Below, in pieces: positions 39,824 through 51,349 of a stretch of DNA of 64,000 bases (position 1 is the stretch's first letter; each line of letters opens with the position of its first letter). Location: positions 60,461-124,460 of the forward strand of contig NZ_BKAH01000008.1 in NCBI RefSeq assembly GCF_007992455.1, written 5' to 3'. Origin of the DNA: Microbacterium saccharophilum. GTDB lineage: Bacteria > Actinomycetota > Actinomycetes > Actinomycetales > Microbacteriaceae. The position numbers and the translations under genes were made by a program. Under the pieces are notes generated by a model. The model saw nothing but the letters and a program-made list of their open reading frames with translations. It had not been told where the DNA came from and searched no databases.

Positions 39824-41370
39824 GGGCGCCTCCAGACGCGGCCGTCGCGGGCCAGAAGTTCATCGGCGGATGCGGGACCCCACGAGCCGGGGGAGTACTG
39901 CTCGAGCGGACCGCCCTGGGCCGCCCAGTACTCCTCCACAGGGTCGAGGATCTTCCAGGACAGCTCGACCTCCTCGTGCCGCGGGAACAGCGGCGGGTCG
40001 CCCAGCAGGACATCGAGGATGAGACGCTCGTACGCCTCCGGGCTCGACTCGGTGAACGCGTGACCGTACCCGAAGTCCATCGTGACGTCGCGCACCTCGG
40101 TCGCAGCGCCGGGGACCTTGGAGCCGAACCGGATCGTGACGCCCTCATCCGGCTGGATGCGGATCACAAGGGCGTTCTGGCCGAGCTCGAGGGTCTGGCT
40201 GCGCAGGAAGAGATGCTGCGGGGTGCGTTTGAAGACGACGGCGATCTCCGTGACGCGACGGCCCAGGCGCTTCCCGGTGCGCAGGTAGAACGGCACGCCC
40301 GACCAGCGACGCGTCGCGATCTCGAGCTTCACGGCCGCGTAGGTCTCGGTGTGCGAGTCGGTGTCCATGCCGTCCTCGGCGAGGAACCCGGTGACCCGCT
40401 CGCCGCCCTGCCACCCGCCGGCGTACTGGCCGCGCGCGGTCGCGGTGGACAGGTCCTCGGGCAGCCGCACGGCGGCGAGGACCTTCTCCTTCTCGGCGCG
40501 GAGGTCCTTCGCGTCCAGGGAGATGGGCTCCTCCATGGCCGTGAGGGCGAGGAGCTGCAGGAGGTGGTTCTGGATGACGTCGCGCGCCGCGCCGATGCCG
40601 TCGTAGTAGCCGGCGCGTCCGCCGACGCCGATGTCCTCGGCCATCGTGATCTGCACGTGGTCGACGTAGTTGCCGTTCCAGATCGGCTCGTACAGCTCGT
40701 TCGCGAAGCGCAGGGCCAGGATGTTCTGGACCGTCTCCTTGCCGAGGTAGTGGTCGATGCGGAAGATCGAGTCGGAGGGGAAGGCCACCTCGAGGGCGTC
40801 GTTGAGTTCACGCGCCGACTGCAGGTCGCTGCCGAACGGCTTCTCGATGACGACGCGCCGCCAGCTCTCGCCGTCGTCGGCCGTGTCGTCGACGAGCCCG
40901 GAGTCCTTCAGCTGCTTCGCGACGATGGGGAAGTCCTTCGGCGGGATCGACAGGTAGTAGGCGTGGTTGCCCATCGTGCCGCGTTCCACGTCGAGTCGCT
41001 CCACGGTCTCCCGCAGGCGCCGGAACGCGTCCGGGTCACCGAACTCGCCGGAGACGAAGCGGATGCCCTGCAGCAGCTGCCCCCACGTCTCCTCGCGGAA
41101 CGGCGTGCGGGCGTTCTGGCGGACCGCGTCGTACACGACCTTCGCGAAGTCCTGGTCCTCCCAGTCGCGGCGCGCGAAGCCGACCAGCGCGAAGCCGGGA
41201 GGCAGGAGCCCGCGGTTGGCGAGGTCGTAGACGGCGGGCATGAGCTTCTTGCGCGAAAGGTCACCCGTCACGCCGAAGATGACCAGCGCGCTCGGACCGG
41301 CGATGCGGTTCAGGCGGCGGTCACCGGTGTCGCGCAGCGGATTGCGCCCGTGCGAGATCTCGACAGTCAT
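39820..41370 (-). CDS. zwf: glucose-6-phosphate 1-dehydrogenase
   Basis: 516 aa; first oxidative step of the pentose phosphate pathway. NADP fold VIFGVTGDLSRKKLMPAVYD, active-site RIDHYLGKETVQN, and the C-terminal PDEGVTIRFGSKVPG. ATG 41370. Followed by opcA and pgl, so the oxidative branch is one transcription unit with the transferases upstream; gnd is not in the window. Confidence 0.97.
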   Translation of the reverse strand: MTVEISHGRNPLRDTGDRRLNRIAGPSALVIFGVTGDLSRKKLMPAVYDLANRGLLPPGFALVGFARRDWEDQDFAKVVYDAVRQNARTPFREETWGQLLQGIRFVSGEFGDPDAFRRLRETVERLDVERGTMGNHAYYLSIPPKDFPIVAKQLKDSGLVDDTADDGESWRRVVIEKPFGSDLQSARELNDALEVAFPSDSIFRIDHYLGKETVQNILALRFANELYEPIWNGNYVDHVQITMAEDIGVGGRAGYYDGIGAARDVIQNHLLQLLALTAMEEPISLDAKDLRAEKEKVLAAVRLPEDLSTATARGQYAGGWQGGERVTGFLAEDGMDTDSHTETYAAVKLEIATRRWSGVPFYLRTGKRLGRRVTEIAVVFKRTPQHLFLRSQTLELGQNALVIRIQPDEGVTIRFGSKVPGAATEVRDVTMDFGYGHAFTESSPEAYERLILDVLLGDPPLFPRHEEVELSWKILDPVEEYWAAQGGPLEQYSPGSWGPASADELLARDGRVWRRP

Positions 41371-41382
41371 CTGGGGGAACTC

Positions 41383-43002
41383 CTACTGTGCCGCTTCGAA
41401 GAGCGTCAGGACGTCGGCCTGCGGGTCGGTGAGGGTGAGGGTGACGACGGGGCGCCCGTGTGCGGCGAGCACTTCGGCGTCGCCCGCGGCCTGCGCGCGG
41501 ATGAGCTGCCCGAACGTGAACGGGCGTCCCGGGATCTCCAGGTCGACGTCGGTCGATTCGAGGATCTGCAGGAACACGCCGTGCGCCGGACCGCCCTTGT
41601 GGTACTGACCGGTGGAGTGCAGGAAGCGGGGACCCCAGCCGAACGTCGTCGGACGACCGGAATCGGCGGCGACGAGCTCGCGGAAGCCGGACAGCTGCGG
41701 CACGGCGACGCGGTCGACGTACGCCTGGACGGCGACGTACCCGTCGGCGGGCACGGCGCGCCAGAGCGCGTCGAGGACCCCGGCGAGGGTGCCGGAGGCG
41801 GCGAGGGCAGGGTCGGTGACCCGCACCTCGACGCCGTTCTCCGTGAACGCCGGTGCGCCCGGGGCGGGTGCGGCCTCCAGCATCCCGCGCGTCGCGGTCT
41901 TGGCGGACTCGACGTCGGGCTGGTCGAACGGGTTGATGCCGAGCACGCGACCCGCGATCGCCGTGGCGTACTCCCACACGACGAACTGGGCGCCGAGGGA
42001 TCCGCTGACGAGCACCTCGTCGGGGTGCTGCTCGAGGATCTGGAAGTGCTGCGCGTCGTCGACGAGGCGGACGATCTGCAGGTCCGCGGGCGTCTGCTCG
42101 ACCTCGGGGGAGACCGGCAGCAGGACGACCGGGAGGATGCCGGTGCGCATCTTGCCCGTCGACTCCGCGACGAGCTGCTCGATCCAGTCCGGAAGCCCCA
42201 CGATGTGGGTGCCGTCGCTGACGAGCCCCATCTTGTCGCGGCGCGGCGCGCCGCCGGCGATGGCGGCGGCGAGCACGAGAGCAGGGTTCTTCGGGTCGTC
42301 GATGGCGACTTCGAGGAGCGTCGCCTCGGCCTCGTCGAGGAGCTCGGCGATGTCGACGCCGGCGAGACCGGCCGGGACGAGGCCGAACGCGGTGAGCGCG
42401 GAGTAGCGCCCGCCGACGGCGGGGTCGGCGTGGAACACCCGGTAGCCGGCGGCCTGGGACGCCTCATCGAGCGGCGAGCCCGGGTCGGTGACGACGATGA
42501 TCCGCTCCGCGGGGTCGATGCCGAGGTCGCTCCAGGCGGCCTCGAACGCCCGCTTGGCGGAGTCGGTCTCGACGGTCGAGCCGGATTTCGACGCGACCAC
42601 GAGGACCGTCCTGTCGAGGCCGCCGCTCTCGGCGTCGCCGTCGAGGGCCGCGAGGACCTGTCCGGGGGCCGTGGAGTCGAGGATCACGAGGGGCACGCCG
42701 GCGGTCGCGGCGATCACCTCGGGCGCGAGCGAGGAGCCGCCCATGCCCGCGAGGACGATCCGCGTGAGGCCCAGGGCGACGAGCTCCGCGCGCAGCGCGG
42801 CGATCTCCGCCACGAGCGGACGGGACACCGAGACGGCCTCGACCCACCCGAGCCGGCGTCCGGCCTCCTCGGCGGCGGCGGGACCCCACAGGTCCGCGTC
42901 GCCGGCGGTGATGCCGCTTGCCACGAGGCTCGCGACGAGCCCCGGCAGAGTCTGATCGACGACGTCCTTGACGTGGCCGGAGACGTGGATCTCGAAGCTC
43001 AA
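41383..43002 (-). CDS. pgi: glucose-6-phosphate isomerase
   Basis: 539 aa of the actinobacterial/divergent Pgi type. Sugar-phosphate-binding [15 protein letters not shown] and [19 protein letters not shown], then [18 protein letters not shown] and [25 protein letters not shown] (in part). The start is TTG at 43002, forming a TTGA overlap with the tal stop; the next in-frame frame-extension to 43062 lies in tal. It links glycolysis with the pentose phosphate genes around it. Confidence 0.94.
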   Translation of the reverse strand: MSFEIHVSGHVKDVVDQTLPGLVASLVASGITAGDADLWGPAAAEEAGRRLGWVEAVSVSRPLVAEIAALRAELVALGLTRIVLAGMGGSSLAPEVIAATAGVPLVILDSTAPGQVLAALDGDAESGGLDRTVLVVASKSGSTVETDSAKRAFEAAWSDLGIDPAERIIVVTDPGSPLDEASQAAGYRVFHADPAVGGRYSALTAFGLVPAGLAGVDIAELLDEAEATLLEVAIDDPKNPALVLAAAIAGGAPRRDKMGLVSDGTHIVGLPDWIEQLVAESTGKMRTGILPVVLLPVSPEVEQTPADLQIVRLVDDAQHFQILEQHPDEVLVSGSLGAQFVVWEYATAIAGRVLGINPFDQPDVESAKTATRGMLEAAPAPGAPAFTENGVEVRVTDPALAASGTLAGVLDALWRAVPADGYVAVQAYVDRVAVPQLSGFRELVAADSGRPTTFGWGPRFLHSTGQYHKGGPAHGVFLQILESTDVDLEIPGRPFTFGQLIRAQAAGDAEVLAAHGRPVVTLTLTDPQADVLTLFEAAQ

Positions 43003-44119
43003 CGTGCGCCCTCGGGCGCCGACTGCAGCGCAGCCGTGACGGTGCCCTGCAGGTCGTGCCACGAGGCGATGAACTTCTCGACGCCCTCGTCCTCGAGCAG
43101 CTGGGTGGCGTCTACGAGATCGATGCCGACCGCGGCGAGGCCGTCGAAGACGGCGTGCGCGTCGGCGTAGTTCCCGGTGACAGTGTCACCCGTGACGACG
43201 CCGTGGTCGAAGGTCGCCTCGAGCGTCTTCTCCGGCATGGTGTTGACGGTGCCGGGCGCGACGAGCTCGGTCACGTAGAGGGTGTCGGGCAGGTTCGGGT
43301 CCTTGACGCCCGTCGAGGCCCACAGCGGCCGCTGCACGTTCGCACCGGCATCCGTCAGCGCGGTCGCCCGGGCGTCGGCGAACTTCTGCTCGAACAGCTC
43401 ATACGCGAGGCGGGCGTTCGCCACGCCGGCCTTGCTCTTCAGGGCCAGCGCGTCCTCGGTGCCGATCGCCGTCAGGCGCTTGTCGATCTCGGTGTCGACG
43501 CGCGACACGAAGAAGGAGGCGACCGAGTGGATGCCGGACACGTCGTGGCCGTTCGCCTGCGCCTGCTCGATGCCGGCCAGGTACGCGTCGATGACGGCGG
43601 CGTAGCGCTCGAGGCTGAAGATCAGCGTGACGTTGACGGAGATGCCTTCGGCGAGGACCGCCGTGATGGCCGGGAGGCCGGCCTTCGTCGCGGGGATCTT
43701 GATGAGCGTGTTCGGGCGGTCGACCTTCGCCCACAGCTTCTTCGCCTCGGCGACGGTCGCGTCGGTGTCGTGCGCGAGGTCGGGGGAGACCTCGATCGAC
43801 ACGCGACCGTCGACGCCCGCCGTGGCGTCGTACACCGGGCGGAACAGGTCGGCGGCGTCGCGCACGTCCTCCGTGGTCAGCTCGAAGATCGCCTCATCGA
43901 CGTCGGCCCCGCGCGCCGACAGGGCGGCGATGCGCTCGTCGTACGAGTGGTCGGCGGTGTTGCCGATCGCGCCCTGGAAGATCGTCGGATTCGTCGTCAC
44001 GCCGACGACATCCCGTGTCGCGATGAGCTCGGCGAGGTTCCCCGACTCGATGCGCGCGCGGGACAGGTCGTCGAGCCAGATGCTGACGCCGGCGTCGGAC
44101 AGTGCCTTGGTGGGGGTGC

Positions 44120-44123
<4 letters not shown>
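42999..44123 (-). CDS. tal: transaldolase
   Basis: 374 aa; transfers a dihydroxyacetone unit in the non-oxidative pentose phosphate pathway. Motifs [24 protein letters not shown], the Schiff-base lysine in [26 protein letters not shown] and [15 protein letters not shown] 44123 overlaps the tkt stop (ATGA). Length is that of the actinobacterial subfamily. Confidence 0.97.
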
Positions 44124-46216
<2,093 letters not shown>

Positions 46217-46308
46217 TCGGTCGCCTTTCGTCTGGGGATGTGCGCCCGATGCGGGCCGGATCGCGGCCTCAGGAGGAGGGGACCGGCGCGGGCGCGCAGA
46301 TGCCCCTC

Positions 46309-46314
46309 AGCATA
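46309..46314 (-). promoter_or_regulatory. putative -10 of the tkt operon (TATGCT)
   Basis: Reads TATGCT on the minus strand, 92 nt before the tkt ATG, in an otherwise GC-rich gap. Confidence 0.4.
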
Positions 46315-46382
46315 ACGAGTCGGTATGCGCGACGGGTCATGGATGGCGTCGCGTGACGCCGATCCCTCCGGAGCGGATGCCA

Positions 46383-46388
46383 TAGACT
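46383..46388 (+). promoter_or_regulatory. putative -10 of ctaB (TAGACT)
   Basis: TAGACT 30 nt before the ctaB ATG in the 202-nt divergent tkt-ctaB gap, which holds no gene. Confidence 0.45.
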
Positions 46389-46418
46389 GGACAGGACCGA
46401 TCAACAGCGGCGGGGGCG

Positions 46419-47345
46419 ATGGACATCACGACGACGCGCGAGGTCGAGCACGCCTCGACACGCCAGTCCCTGGGCCGTACCGTCCGCGCGTACGTCGCGC
46501 TGACGAAGCCGCGGGTCCTCGAGCTGCTGCTCGTCACGACGGTTCCGGTCATGATCCTCGCGGCCGATGGACTCCCCGACCTGTGGCTGGTCCTCGCGAC
46601 CGTCATCGGCGGCTCGATGAGCGCCGGCTCGGCCGCGTCGTTCAACATGTACCTCGATCGCGACATCGACGCGCACATGCACCGTACCGTGAACCGGCCG
46701 CTGGTCACGGGGGAGGTCACTCCGCGCGGCGCGCTCATCTTCTCCTGGACGCTCGCCGTGGCATCCACGGTCTGGCTGCTCGTGACGACCAACTGGCTCG
46801 CGGCGGCGCTCAGCGCGTTCGCGATCTTCTTCTACGTCGTGATCTACACGATCCTCCTGAAGCGCCGCACCGAGCAGAACATCGTGTGGGGCGGCATCGC
46901 CGGCTGCTTCCCGGTCGTCATCGGCTGGTCGGCCGTGACCGGCTCGCTCAGCTGGGCGGCCCTCATCCTCTTCCTGCTGGTCTTCCTGTGGACGCCGCCG
47001 CACTACTGGCCGCTGTCGATGAAGTACAAGGGCGACTACGCCGAGGTCGACGTGCCCATGCTCGGCGCGACGCGCAACGGCTCGCAGGTGGGGCTCCAGG
47101 TCATCCTGTACGCGTGGGCGACCGTGGCATCCTCGCTGCTGCTCATCCCTGTGGCCGGCATGGGCCTCGTCTACTCGGTGACGGCGGTCGTCTTCGGCGC
47201 CTGGTTCATCTACGAGGCGCACGTGCTCTACAACCGCGCCGTGCGCGGTGCCGACACGACCGCCATGCGCGTCTTCCACGCGTCGATCACCTACCTCACC
47301 CTCGTGTTCGTCGCGATCGCGGTCGACCCGCTGCTGCCCTTCTAG
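46419..47345 (+). CDS. ctaB: protohaem IX farnesyltransferase (haem O synthase)
   Basis: 308-aa UbiA-family prenyltransferase with nine expected helices; makes haem O from haem B for the aa3 oxidase. Asp-rich motif [15 protein letters not shown], second motif [13 protein letters not shown], with [16 protein letters not shown] at the N-terminus. ATG 46419. It is near ctaA, the next enzyme, but on the opposite strand and separated by the palindrome cluster. Confidence 0.97.
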   Translation: MDITTTREVEHASTRQSLGRTVRAYVALTKPRVLELLLVTTVPVMILAADGLPDLWLVLATVIGGSMSAGSAASFNMYLDRDIDAHMHRTVNRPLVTGEVTPRGALIFSWTLAVASTVWLLVTTNWLAAALSAFAIFFYVVIYTILLKRRTEQNIVWGGIAGCFPVVIGWSAVTGSLSWAALILFLLVFLWTPPHYWPLSMKYKGDYAEVDVPMLGATRNGSQVGLQVILYAWATVASSLLLIPVAGMGLVYSVTAVVFGAWFIYEAHVLYNRAVRGADTTAMRVFHASITYLTLVFVAIAVDPLLPF

Positions 47346-47442
47346 CGCCGGGCACCCTGGCGCGGCCGTTGCCGTGCTGCCGCGCGACCTGATGTGACCC
47401 GCGCCGGACCCGGGACCTGAGTGGCTCGCGTTCGCTGCCCAG

Positions 47443-47577
47443 GTTCACTCGCGCCGAAGTGCGGGTGCGGGGTGCGAGCACCCGCCATTCGGCGCGGGTG
47501 AGTGCCGGGGTGGCCGTTCGTCCGCGCTGAATGGCGGGTCGGATGCCGCGACACCCGCACTTCAGCGCGGTCGAACG
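47443..47577. repeat. inverted pair of palindromes B1 (47443-47504) and B2 (47516-47577)
   Basis: B1 folds as an outer 8-bp stem GCGCCGAA/TTCGGCGC (47451-47458 with 47488-47495), a 2x2 mismatch, and an inner 8-bp stem GCGGGTGC/GCACCCGC (47461-47468 with 47478-47485). B2 has arms GCGCTGAATGGCGGGT and ACCCGCACTTCAGCGC, so it matches the reverse complement of B1. Its CTGAA/TTCAG keeps pairing where B1 has CCGAA/TTCGG, a compensatory C:G to T:A change. Spacer 11 nt. Confidence 0.85.
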
Positions 47578-47660
47578 CAGCGGCGGGGTCTCGCGGTGGT
47601 GAGCGCAGCGCGATGGGCGTGGGGCGGGCAGGCGCGAGCGGCGCCGCCCTCGGCGCCCGT

Positions 47661-47793
47661 GTTCATTCGCGTCGAAGTGCGGGTGCGGGGTGCGAGCACC
47701 CGCCATTCGGCGCGGGTGAGCGAAGAGGCCCACGCTCGTCCGCGCTGAATTGTGGGTCGGATGCCGCGACACCCGCAATTCGGCGCGGGCGAG
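47661..47793. repeat. inverted pair of palindromes B3 (47661-47720) and B4 (47733-47793)
   Basis: B3 is nearly identical to B1 over its length. B4 resembles B2 (GCGCTGAATTGTGGGT with ACCCGCAATTCGGCGC); its differences from perfect pairing are G:U-compatible. The spacer is 12 nt. Thus the second cluster, like the first, is a duplicated pair. Confidence 0.82.
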
Positions 47794-47817
47794 CGCGGCG
47801 CGGTTGAACGCGGCGGC

Positions 47818-47944
47818 GGGGAGCGCAATGCGGGGAGCGCAATGCGGGTGCGCGGCGGGGGAGCGCGGCGCGAGCGCGCGCGGCGGGTGAGCGCCACGCC
47901 GCGGGTCGGGCAGGACGCCGCGGGTCGGGCGGGACGCCGCGGCG
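47818..47944. repeat. low-complexity direct repeats
   Basis: Two tandem copies of GGGGAGCGCAATGC (47818-47845) and about 2.5 copies of a 19-bp unit ACGCCGCGGGTCGGGCRGG (47896-47944). No gene. Confidence 0.75.
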
Positions 47945-47960
47945 CGGAGCCGTCAAGACA

Positions 47961-48019
47961 GCACCGCGCCGCATCCGGGGACCCGAGGCTGGGCCTGGGT
48001 CCGGGATGCGGCGCGGTGC
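47961..48019 (-). terminator. long hairpin terminator downstream of the 138-aa membrane gene
   Basis: A perfect 16-bp stem (47961-47976 with 48004-48019) extended by a few imperfect pairs, 18 nt after the stop at 48038 on the minus strand, followed there by TGTCTT. It may also stop transcription coming from ctaB. Confidence 0.8.
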
Positions 48020-48037
48020 GACGCTGACGCGGGGACG

Positions 48038-48454
48038 TCAGCGGGTGACGGGGGTCTCCGCGACCTCGGTGTCCGCGGCGGGAGCCGGCGCGACGACGGT
48101 CTCGGCCGGCGCCTCGGCGACGGGCGCGACGGGAGAGGTCGCCTCGACGGGCTCGTCCCACGCGGCGGCCTCGATGACCTCGACGGTGGGGGCCGGGGCG
48201 AAGGCGCGCAGTGCGCCGAGCGTCAGGGCCAGGGCCAGGCCGATGAGGCCGACGCCGATGAGGATGGCGCCGAGAACGCCCCACACCTGTCCGGCGTAGA
48301 CCTCGACACCGGTCGCGGTGCCGTCGGTGAGGGTCGTGACCATGGTGCCGATGTTGGTCGTCAGGACGTACGAGCCGACGCCCACCGAGGCGAGCGATCC
48401 GACCACGAGCAGCCAGAACGGGATGCTGCGGGTCAGACGGGGGCGGGGGTTCAT
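48038..48454 (-). CDS. small membrane protein of unknown function
   Basis: 138 aa: two membrane helices (about residues 12-34 and 57-86) and an Ala/Pro/Glu/Val-rich C-terminal tail (PVEATSPVAPVAEAPAETVV, in part) of low complexity. Relatives are sometimes labelled 'dinucleotide-utilizing enzyme', which I cannot support. ATG 48454 follows AAGGAGAA. It follows ctaA on the same strand with a 112-nt gap and may be read through from it. Confidence 0.75.
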   Translation of the reverse strand: MNPRPRLTRSIPFWLLVVGSLASVGVGSYVLTTNIGTMVTTLTDGTATGVEVYAGQVWGVLGAILIGVGLIGLALALTLGALRAFAPAPTVEVIEAAAWDEPVEATSPVAPVAEAPAETVVAPAPAADTEVAETPVTR

Positions 48455-48566
48455 GTGGTTCTCCTTGATGGTTGGGGTGGCCGTGCGGCGGCGCGATGCG
48501 TCCGCGGCCGGCGGAACGGCATCCGGATACTCTTGCGGTCCCGTCCGTGCGGGGCCGATGCGTCGC

Positions 48567-49688
48567 CTATGAAACGACTGTGGACGCGTCGTCGGTCGAC
48601 GGCGCGGAGAGGACGCCGATCGGCGCCTTCAGATTCAGGATGACGACGGTCATCGCCGCCGCCGACAGGGAGGCGAGCACCATGTGGATGCCGACGAGGA
48701 GCTCGGGCAGCCCCTCCCGGGCCTGCCACACGCCGACGACGATCTGCACGGCGACGGCGGCGACGAGGACGAGCAGCCAGCGCCGCACGGGCAGGCGTCG
48801 CGCCCACGCGAGGACGGTCAGAACGGCCACGAGCGCCGCCAGGATGTAGCCCGGCCAGGCGTGCACGTGCGCGAGGAACGTCGCGTCGAAGCCGTTGCGG
48901 ATGACATCCTCGTCACCCGAATGCGGCCCGTTGCTCGTGGTCAGCACGCCGAAGAGGATCGTCGCGGCGAGGGCGAGCGTCGTGACGTGGGCGAGCATCG
49001 CGAACCAGGACGGCACGGCCCGCTCGCGGGGCCCGGGGACGGCGGCGAGACGCACCAGATACGCGGCGGTCACACAGACGAGCAGCAGCGACGCGGTGTA
49101 GTGGAAGCCCACGACGAACGCGTTGAGGTCGCTGACGACGGCGAGGCCGCCGACGACGGCCTGGGCCATGACGCCCGCCAGGACGATCCACGCCAGCACG
49201 ATGAGGTCGCGGCGGCGCTCCGTTCGCCGCACCGAGTCGACCATGGCGGCGAGGACTGCGAGCAGCAGCGCGCTCGAGAACCCGAACGCCCCGAGGCCCA
49301 CCGGGTTCGCCACGACGTAGGCGCCGACGCCCAGCACGATGCCGCCCGCGGCGAACCACAGCGCGCGGGTCACGAGGCGCCGCCCCGCGAAGGCCGCGAT
49401 CGTGAGCAGCAGCACGGCCAGGGCGATGATCCCCACGACGCCGGTCATCAGACGGTTGCCGAACTCGATGAGCCCGTGGATGCCCTGGGCCTGCAGCGGG
49501 ACGAGCGAGTCCGGCGTGCAGAGCGGCCATTCCGTGCAGCCCAGCCCCGACCCGGTCAGGCGCACGGCGCCGCCGGTGCCGATGATGACGACCTCGGCGA
49601 CGAAGGACGCCCACGCCAGGATCCGCAGCGGTCGGCCGACCCGATCCGGGCGGTGGGCCGAGCGGGGTGCGGTCTGCGCGAGGGTCAT
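48567..49688 (-). CDS. ctaA: haem A synthase (COX15/CtaA family)
   Basis: 373 aa with eight expected helices in two four-helix bundles; oxidises haem O to haem A for cytochrome aa3. Conserved segments are VRLTGSGLGCTEWPLC (the Cys pair loop), GLIEFGNRLMTGVVG (His-free variant start, with HGLIEFGNR), VGFHYTASLLLV and LVGIHMVLASLS, holding the haem-ligand histidines. ATG 49688 is preceded by AGGAGG; the longer frame to 49874 lies upstream of the ribosome site. CtaB is 1.2 kb away. Confidence 0.95.
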   Translation of the reverse strand: MTLAQTAPRSAHRPDRVGRPLRILAWASFVAEVVIIGTGGAVRLTGSGLGCTEWPLCTPDSLVPLQAQGIHGLIEFGNRLMTGVVGIIALAVLLLTIAAFAGRRLVTRALWFAAGGIVLGVGAYVVANPVGLGAFGFSSALLLAVLAAMVDSVRRTERRRDLIVLAWIVLAGVMAQAVVGGLAVVSDLNAFVVGFHYTASLLLVCVTAAYLVRLAAVPGPRERAVPSWFAMLAHVTTLALAATILFGVLTTSNGPHSGDEDVIRNGFDATFLAHVHAWPGYILAALVAVLTVLAWARRLPVRRWLLVLVAAVAVQIVVGVWQAREGLPELLVGIHMVLASLSAAAMTVVILNLKAPIGVLSAPSTDDASTVVS

Positions 49689-49755
49689 GCGCGGGTCCTC
49701 CTGTGTGTCGCCCCTGCGTCCACGGAGCGGCCACGCCGCGGGCAGACGTTGCCTG

Positions 49756-49761
49756 TAGACT
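49756..49761 (+). promoter_or_regulatory. putative -10 of the suf operon (TAGACT)
   Basis: TAGACT pointing to sufB, predicting a leader of about 160 nt. It lies upstream of the ctaA promoter hexamer on the other strand, so the two 5' leaders would overlap. Confidence 0.45.
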
Positions 49762-49807
49762 TGAGGGGTTGTGACGACGGCGCGCGCGGCGTGCCGGGTC
49801 CACCCCA

Positions 49808-49813
49808 AGTCTA
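49808..49813 (-). promoter_or_regulatory. putative -10 of ctaA (TAGACT)
   Basis: Reads TAGACT on the minus strand, predicting a leader of about 110 nt for ctaA that is antisense to the first part of the suf leader. Confidence 0.45.
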
Positions 49814-49894
49814 GGCGCGTCGTCAGCGCCACGAGAGCGGCCCTGCAAGCGGCATCCCACCCGCGGAACTCCACGAGGGACAGGGAATGCCGGG

Positions 49895-49908
49895 ACGGTT
49901 GACACCGT
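49895..49908. promoter_or_regulatory. inverted repeat in the sufB leader
   Basis: ACGGT-TGAC-ACCGT 22 nt before the sufB ATG; it also contains TTGACA, but no -10 follows at 16-18 nt. A repressor site is possible; the usual actinobacterial sufR gene is absent from the position before sufB. Confidence 0.3.
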
Positions 49909-49930
49909 TGCGGCCTAGAGGAGGTAAACG

Positions 49931-51349
49931 ATGTCGGATGTGCTCATCGACCGTCCGGAGCTCGCAGGCCTGGGGGTGTACGAATTCGGCTGGCACGATG
50001 CCGACGCCGCCGGGTCCAGCGCCCGCCGCGGTCTCAGCGAGGGTGTCGTGCGCGACATCTCGGCCCTGAAGTCCGAGCCGGAGTGGATGCTGAAGACCCG
50101 TCTGAAGGGCCTGCAGCTGTTCGGCCGCAAGCCGATGCCGACGTGGGGCGCCGATCTCTCCGAGATCGACTTCGACAACATCAAGTACTTCGTGCGCTCC
50201 ACGGAGAAGCAGGCGCAGTCCTGGGAGGACCTCCCGGACGACATCAAGAACACGTACGAGAAGCTCGGCATCCCCGAGGCGGAGCGTTCGCGCCTCGTCT
50301 CCGGTGTCGCGGCCCAGTACGAGTCCGAGGTCGTCTACCACCAGATCCAGAAGGAGCTGGAGGACCAGGGCGTCATCTTCATGGACACCGACACGGCCCT
50401 GCGCGAGCACCCCGAGTTCTTCGAGGAGTACTTCGGCAGCGTCATCCCCGCCGGCGACAACAAGTTCGCGGCGCTGAACACCGCCGTGTGGTCGGGCGGG
50501 TCGTTCGTCTACGTGCCGCCGGGCGTGCACGTCGAGATCCCGCTGCAGGCCTACTTCCGCATCAACACGGAGAACATGGGCCAGTTCGAGCGGACGCTCA
50601 TCATCGCCGACGAGGGTTCCTACGTGCACTACATCGAAGGGTGCACGGCCCCGATCTACAAGTCCGACTCGCTGCACTCCGCCGTCGTCGAGATCATCGT
50701 GAAGAAGAACGCCCGCGTGCGCTACACGACGATTCAGAACTGGTCGAACAACGTCTACAACCTCGTCACCAAGCGCGCCGTCGCCCACGAGGGCGCGACG
50801 ATGGAGTGGGTCGACGGCAACATCGGCTCGAAGGTCACGATGAAGTACCCGTCGATCTTCCTGATGGGGGAGCACGCCAAGGGCGAGACCCTCTCGGTCG
50901 CCTTCGCCGGTCCCGGGCAGCACCAGGACGCCGGCGCGAAGATGATCCACATGGCGCCGTACACGCAGTCCTCCATCGTCTCCAAGTCGATCGCCCGCGG
51001 CGGCGGCCGCGCCGGCTACCGCGGCGAGGTCCGCGTCGACGCCAACGCGCACCACTCCGCCAACACCGTCCGCTGCGACGCGCTGCTGGTCGACTCGATC
51101 TCGCGCTCCGACACGTACCCGTCGATCGACATCCGCGTCGACGACGTGCAGCTCGGCCACGAGGCCACCGTCTCGAAGGTCAGCGAAGAGCAGCTGTTCT
51201 ACCTCATGAGCCGGGGGATGCCGGAGGCCGAGGCCATGGCCATGATCGTGCGCGGGTTCATCGAGCCCATCGCGCGCGAACTGCCGATGGAGTACGCCCT
51301 CGAACTCAACAAGCTCATCGAGATGGGCATGGAAGGATCCGTCGGCTGA
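49931..51349 (+). CDS. sufB: Fe-S cluster assembly protein SufB
   Basis: 472-aa scaffold component of the SufBCD complex. Conserved blocks: [19 protein letters not shown] (in part), [41 protein letters not shown] (in part, with the Cys), [30 protein letters not shown] and [23 protein letters not shown] 49931 has a very strong ribosome site (AGGAGGT). First gene of sufB-sufD-Rieske-sufC-sufT. Confidence 0.97.
   Translation: MSDVLIDRPELAGLGVYEFGWHDADAAGSSARRGLSEGVVRDISALKSEPEWMLKTRLKGLQLFGRKPMPTWGADLSEIDFDNIKYFVRSTEKQAQSWEDLPDDIKNTYEKLGIPEAERSRLVSGVAAQYESEVVYHQIQKELEDQGVIFMDTDTALREHPEFFEEYFGSVIPAGDNKFAALNTAVWSGGSFVYVPPGVHVEIPLQAYFRINTENMGQFERTLIIADEGSYVHYIEGCTAPIYKSDSLHSAVVEIIVKKNARVRYTTIQNWSNNVYNLVTKRAVAHEGATMEWVDGNIGSKVTMKYPSIFLMGEHAKGETLSVAFAGPGQHQDAGAKMIHMAPYTQSSIVSKSIARGGGRAGYRGEVRVDANAHHSANTVRCDALLVDSISRSDTYPSIDIRVDDVQLGHEATVSKVSEEQLFYLMSRGMPEAEAMAMIVRGFIEPIARELPMEYALELNKLIEMGMEGSVG

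Larger units (their letters stand above)
47346..48037. other. 692-nt intergenic region holding the second palindrome cluster
   Basis: No supportable gene. From left to right: about 95 nt of GC-rich sequence after ctaB, palindromes B1-B4 (47443-47793), low-complexity direct repeats (47818-47944), and a long hairpin terminator (47961-48019). Confidence 0.7.

Noticed and set aside
39976..43170. 1064-aa plus-strand frame across zwf, pgi and tal
   Set aside because: It is the complement of three well-conserved enzymes; open only because GC-rich third positions suppress stops.
47346..48037. Frames of 70-160 codons in the palindrome region
   Set aside because: Their translations repeat the same motifs in several frames, as expected from repeats, and show no ribosome sites.
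49899..49904. TTGACA as the -35 of sufB
   Set aside because: The sequence 17 nt downstream overlaps the ribosome site (AGGTAA) and is not a -10; treated as part of an inverted repeat instead.
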